A stretch of DNA of 7,181 nucleotides from Cyanobacteria bacterium UBA11370 (GTDB lineage Bacteria; Cyanobacteriota; Cyanobacteriia; Cyanobacteriales; Coleofasciculaceae), in NCBI GenBank assembly GCA_003486645.1, contig DNGI01000439.1, positions 1,724 through 8,904 of the forward strand, given 5' to 3'. Positions 5,092 through 7,181 of this stretch are shown here, piece after piece; the stretch's first letter is position 1; the number at the start of each line of letters is the position of its first letter. A model generated the notes under the pieces. That model had not been told where the DNA came from and searched no databases. It saw only the letters and a list, made by a program, of their open reading frames with translations. The position numbers were made by a program, and so were the translations under genes.

Positions 5092-7044
5092 GTGACAGCT
5101 TATCGTGTCCAACGGTTCTGGAAGATGGTGTTGCTGGGTGGGTTGACTCTATTGTTAACTCTGATATCGGTTCCCAGTTCAGCTCAAGTTCCTCTCGTTA
5201 ATGATAATAATAAGGCTCCAGTTGTGCTGGATGGTCGGGTCTTATTTGAGATTGGTAATTTTGGCAATAACTATACGGCGGCTAAACGAGCTGATAGTAT
5301 CAATAAGGCTTTAGCAGAAGAGGTGCGATCGCCTAAACTTGCGGATATTGAAGTTATCCAGGAAAATGATTTAATCCTTATTCGCGCTCGGTTAAGTCAA
5401 CGCCATCTCCTCACTGTTACGGAAGGGGATGTGATTCAAGGACCAAGCCGTTTGAGTCAAGCGAATGTTTGGCGAGATACTCTGGAAGCGGCGTTGCGTC
5501 AAGGACAACTAGAACGAACGCCAGGGTATTACCGTCAAGCGTTGATTTTTACTTTTGTGGTGGTCGTGAGTGCGATCGCGGTTCACCTCAGTTTGCGATA
5601 TTTGCGGGAATGGTTAATCCGTCGCTTAACGTTTTGGCTAGGAGAAGCGAGTTCTCCACTCCATGCCTGGGAACCGTCTGCCAAGTTACTATTATACCTT
5701 GCTCTGTTGGGGGTAAAGATTGGGTTATGGACAGCGATCGCATTTTATGTGACTGACTTGTTCCCTCAAATTCGTCGTTGGCGCTATCAATTATTCCACT
5801 TTCTCTCTCAACTTTTCAATTTTCTAAATTCGCCAGTTATTAATTTCGGGAATAGCGATTATTCGGCGCTGCAATTATTATTTTTATTGGGGTTAACGGT
5901 TGGGCTTTGGTTTGCGGTTAGTTCTGTTACTCGACTTTTTAAATCTTACGTTTTGGGGCGGACGGGAGCCGATCTAAGGGTACAGGAAGTGGTTGCTGTG
6001 CTGATGCAGTATATTCTCACTTTTCTGGGTCTAATTGTACTCTTGCAGATTTGGGGATTGGATGTTGGATCGTTGGCTATCCTCGCTAGTGTATTGGGGG
6101 TGGGAATTGGGTTTGGGGTTCAGAATATTGCTAATAATTTTATTAGTGGTTTAATTATTACATTTGAACGACCGATTCAGGTTGGTGATTTTGTTAAAGT
6201 TAATGATTTAATGGGAACAGTGGAACGAATTGGTGCAAGAAGTACGGAGATTTGTACGTTAGATCAAGTGACAATTATTGTGCCTAATTCTCGTTTTTTG
6301 GAGAGTGAGGTGATTAATTGGACTCATAGTAATCCAATTTCTCGGTTGAAGATTCCAGTCGGGGTAGCGTATGGATCGAATGTGGAAAAGGTGCAAATGG
6401 CGCTGTTAGAAGCGGCTAACAGTCATCCGGAAGTGCTACTTCAACCTCAACCCCAAGTTTGGTTTCAGGGATTTGGTGAGAGTGCGCTGAATTTTGATTT
6501 GCTGGTTTGGACTGGCGATCCGAAAAAGCAGTTTAAAGTGAAAAGTGATCTCAATTACCGGATTGAAGCTAGTCTACGCCGCTATGAGATTGAAGTGCCG
6601 TTCCCGCAGCGAGATTTACGGGTGCGATCGCCTAAACTTGAAGAACTTCTTTCGTCTTTACTCAAGGATAAAGCCCCCTTTGTTTCTCAAAAAGAAGGAG
6701 ATGTGTTGAATACTGTAGAATCAGGAGAATTTGTGTCTGATGAGTCTTTGAATCGGATGATGGCTGGTAAGGAATTGACAGAATCAGATATTGATGTATT
6801 GGTAAAGGATATGCGAGAAACGGGGGAAATTGAAATTAAAGATCGCATTTATCACCTTCATCATTATCCTGAATGTTTTATTGGTGCAGAGGCGGTTGAA
6901 TGGTTGGTTCAGAGACAAAGTTGTTCGCGGCAAGAGGCAATTCACTTAGGGCAAATTTTGATGGATAGAGGAATTATTTATTCTGTCTTAGATGAACCTC
7001 TTTTCCGGGATGGTTATTCGTTTTACCGTTTCTCAGGGATTTAA
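5092..7044 (+). CDS. MscS-type mechanosensitive channel with exported N-terminal domain and C-terminal DEP domain
   Basis: Inner-membrane channel that opens under membrane tension and protects against hypo-osmotic shock; 650 residues against 286 in E. coli MscS. Order: signal peptide 1-31 (positive start, hydrophobic core, SSA before Gln32); an extracytoplasmic domain of about 32-147; membrane helices near 148-167, 195-220, 257-282 and 299-320; the pore helix 325-357 with glycine-rich GVGIGFGVQNIANNF; the Sm-like domain with FERPIQVGDFV (358-368) and VPNSRFLESEVINW (397-410); the cytoplasmic vestibule to about 507; then a charged linker and a DEP domain at about 565-648 with CFIGAEAVEWL, SRQEAIHLGQILMDRGII and SFYRF. 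Five helices after signal cleavage put the DEP domain in the cytoplasm. The GTG start has no Shine-Dalgarno, but an in-frame TAA 18 bases upstream rules out longer forms, and the later ATG at codon 12 would lose the signal peptide's basic residues. The FHA gene lies 51 bases upstream. Confidence 0.93.
   Translation: MTAYRVQRFWKMVLLGGLTLLLTLISVPSSAQVPLVNDNNKAPVVLDGRVLFEIGNFGNNYTAAKRADSINKALAEEVRSPKLADIEVIQENDLILIRARLSQRHLLTVTEGDVIQGPSRLSQANVWRDTLEAALRQGQLERTPGYYRQALIFTFVVVVSAIAVHLSLRYLREWLIRRLTFWLGEASSPLHAWEPSAKLLLYLALLGVKIGLWTAIAFYVTDLFPQIRRWRYQLFHFLSQLFNFLNSPVINFGNSDYSALQLLFLLGLTVGLWFAVSSVTRLFKSYVLGRTGADLRVQEVVAVLMQYILTFLGLIVLLQIWGLDVGSLAILASVLGVGIGFGVQNIANNFISGLIITFERPIQVGDFVKVNDLMGTVERIGARSTEICTLDQVTIIVPNSRFLESEVINWTHSNPISRLKIPVGVAYGSNVEKVQMALLEAANSHPEVLLQPQPQVWFQGFGESALNFDLLVWTGDPKKQFKVKSDLNYRIEASLRRYEIEVPFPQRDLRVRSPKLEELLSSLLKDKAPFVSQKEGDVLNTVESGEFVSDESLNRMMAGKELTESDIDVLVKDMRETGEIEIKDRIYHLHHYPECFIGAEAVEWLVQRQSCSRQEAIHLGQILMDRGIIYSVLDEPLFRDGYSFYRFSGI
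5322..5341 (+). repeat. First copy of a 20-bp exact repeat inside the MscS gene
   Basis: GGTGCGATCGCCTAAACTTG, containing a HIP1 site, identical to 6621-6640. It encodes VRSPKL (residues 78-83) in the extracytoplasmic domain. Both copies are in the same reading frame. Confidence 0.85.
6621..6640 (+). repeat. Second copy of the 20-bp exact repeat inside the MscS gene
   Basis: Identical to 5322-5341 and in the same frame, encoding VRSPKL (residues 511-516). This copy lies just after the MscS core ends and before the linker to the DEP domain. The identity stops sharply at both ends. Confidence 0.85.
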
Positions 7045-7104
7045 GTTGATTTCAACTCAGATCTTGCAGCATTCTCAAATAAGTCGAAAAACCTAACCCC
7101 CCAG

Positions 7105-7129
7105 CCCCCTTCCCTGCAAGGGAAGGGGG
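7105..7129. repeat. Perfect 11-bp hairpin downstream of the channel gene, dispersed-repeat type
   Basis: CCCCCTTCCCT (7105-7115) and AGGGAAGGGGG (7119-7129) are exact complements around GCA, within a C-rich/G-rich block beginning about 7091. It lies 60 bases after the stop codon. No T-run follows, so a terminator role is possible but not standard. I recall similar CCTAACCCCC...GGGAAGGGGGAG blocks repeated in cyanobacterial genomes. The block appears to continue to the window end (AGGGGAGGGG at 7159-7168). Confidence 0.65.
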
Positions 7130-7181
7130 AGCCGGAAATGTTGCTAAACTATCCTCTTAGGGGAGGGGTCAAATGGGTAAT

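Noticed and set aside
66..5102. 13-base identity GCGTGACAGCTTA at 66-78 and 5090-5102 (start of the channel gene)
   Set aside because: A 13-base match between two places in 7.2 kb is expected about 0.4 times by chance; at 66-78 the frame stops after three codons, so it is not a duplicated gene start.
5469..5756. 95-codon plus-strand frame inside the channel gene
   Set aside because: It overlaps the MscS frame, which shows clear membrane helices and family motifs, and has no recognisable protein features.
7044..7057. Short inverted repeat AGTTGA-TT-TCAACT at the channel stop codon as a terminator
   Set aside because: Six base pairs, A/T-rich, with a two-base loop and no T-run; too weak to call.

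Overview
The window is chromosomal DNA of a cyanobacterium, probably a filamentous or repeat-rich one. The evidence is nine copies of the HIP1 octamer GCGATCGC in 7.2 kb (about 0.1 expected by chance), several short heptameric tandem repeat arrays (STRR-like), and the glpX-hemA gene pair, an order I recall from other cyanobacteria. The species cannot be fixed from this window.

Layout. Positions 1-244 lie downstream of hemA and hold two hairpins and a 23-bp tandem duplication, but no gene. hemA (245-1531, minus) encodes glutamyl-tRNA reductase, and glpX (1794-2834, minus) encodes class II fructose-1,6-/sedoheptulose-1,7-bisphosphatase. The 262 bp between them carry a good intrinsic terminator for glpX and a TATAAT box for hemA, so the two are probably transcribed separately. 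From 2835 to 3788 is a 954-bp divergent intergenic region with no convincing gene but many repeats: a perfect 15-bp-stem hairpin, GGCAACA heptamers, G-rich 15-bp repeats and a 21-bp perfect palindrome.

The right half runs on the plus strand. It holds a small protein with two peptidoglycan-binding domains (3789-4319), a membrane-anchored FHA protein (4468-5040), and a 650-residue MscS-type mechanosensitive channel with an exported N-terminal domain and a C-terminal DEP domain (5092-7044). The window ends in another dispersed-type hairpin repeat.

How they work together. hemA and glpX are housekeeping genes: the first step of tetrapyrrole (chlorophyll, haem, bilin) synthesis and the Calvin-cycle bisphosphatase step. 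The plus-strand genes look like a cell-envelope group. FHA domains bind phosphothreonine and DEP domains mediate membrane or partner binding, so the adjacent FHA and MscS-DEP genes suggest a channel under cytoplasmic signalling control. That link is an inference from adjacency and domain content only. Both the FHA and MscS genes begin immediately after a heptamer array and lack a Shine-Dalgarno sequence.
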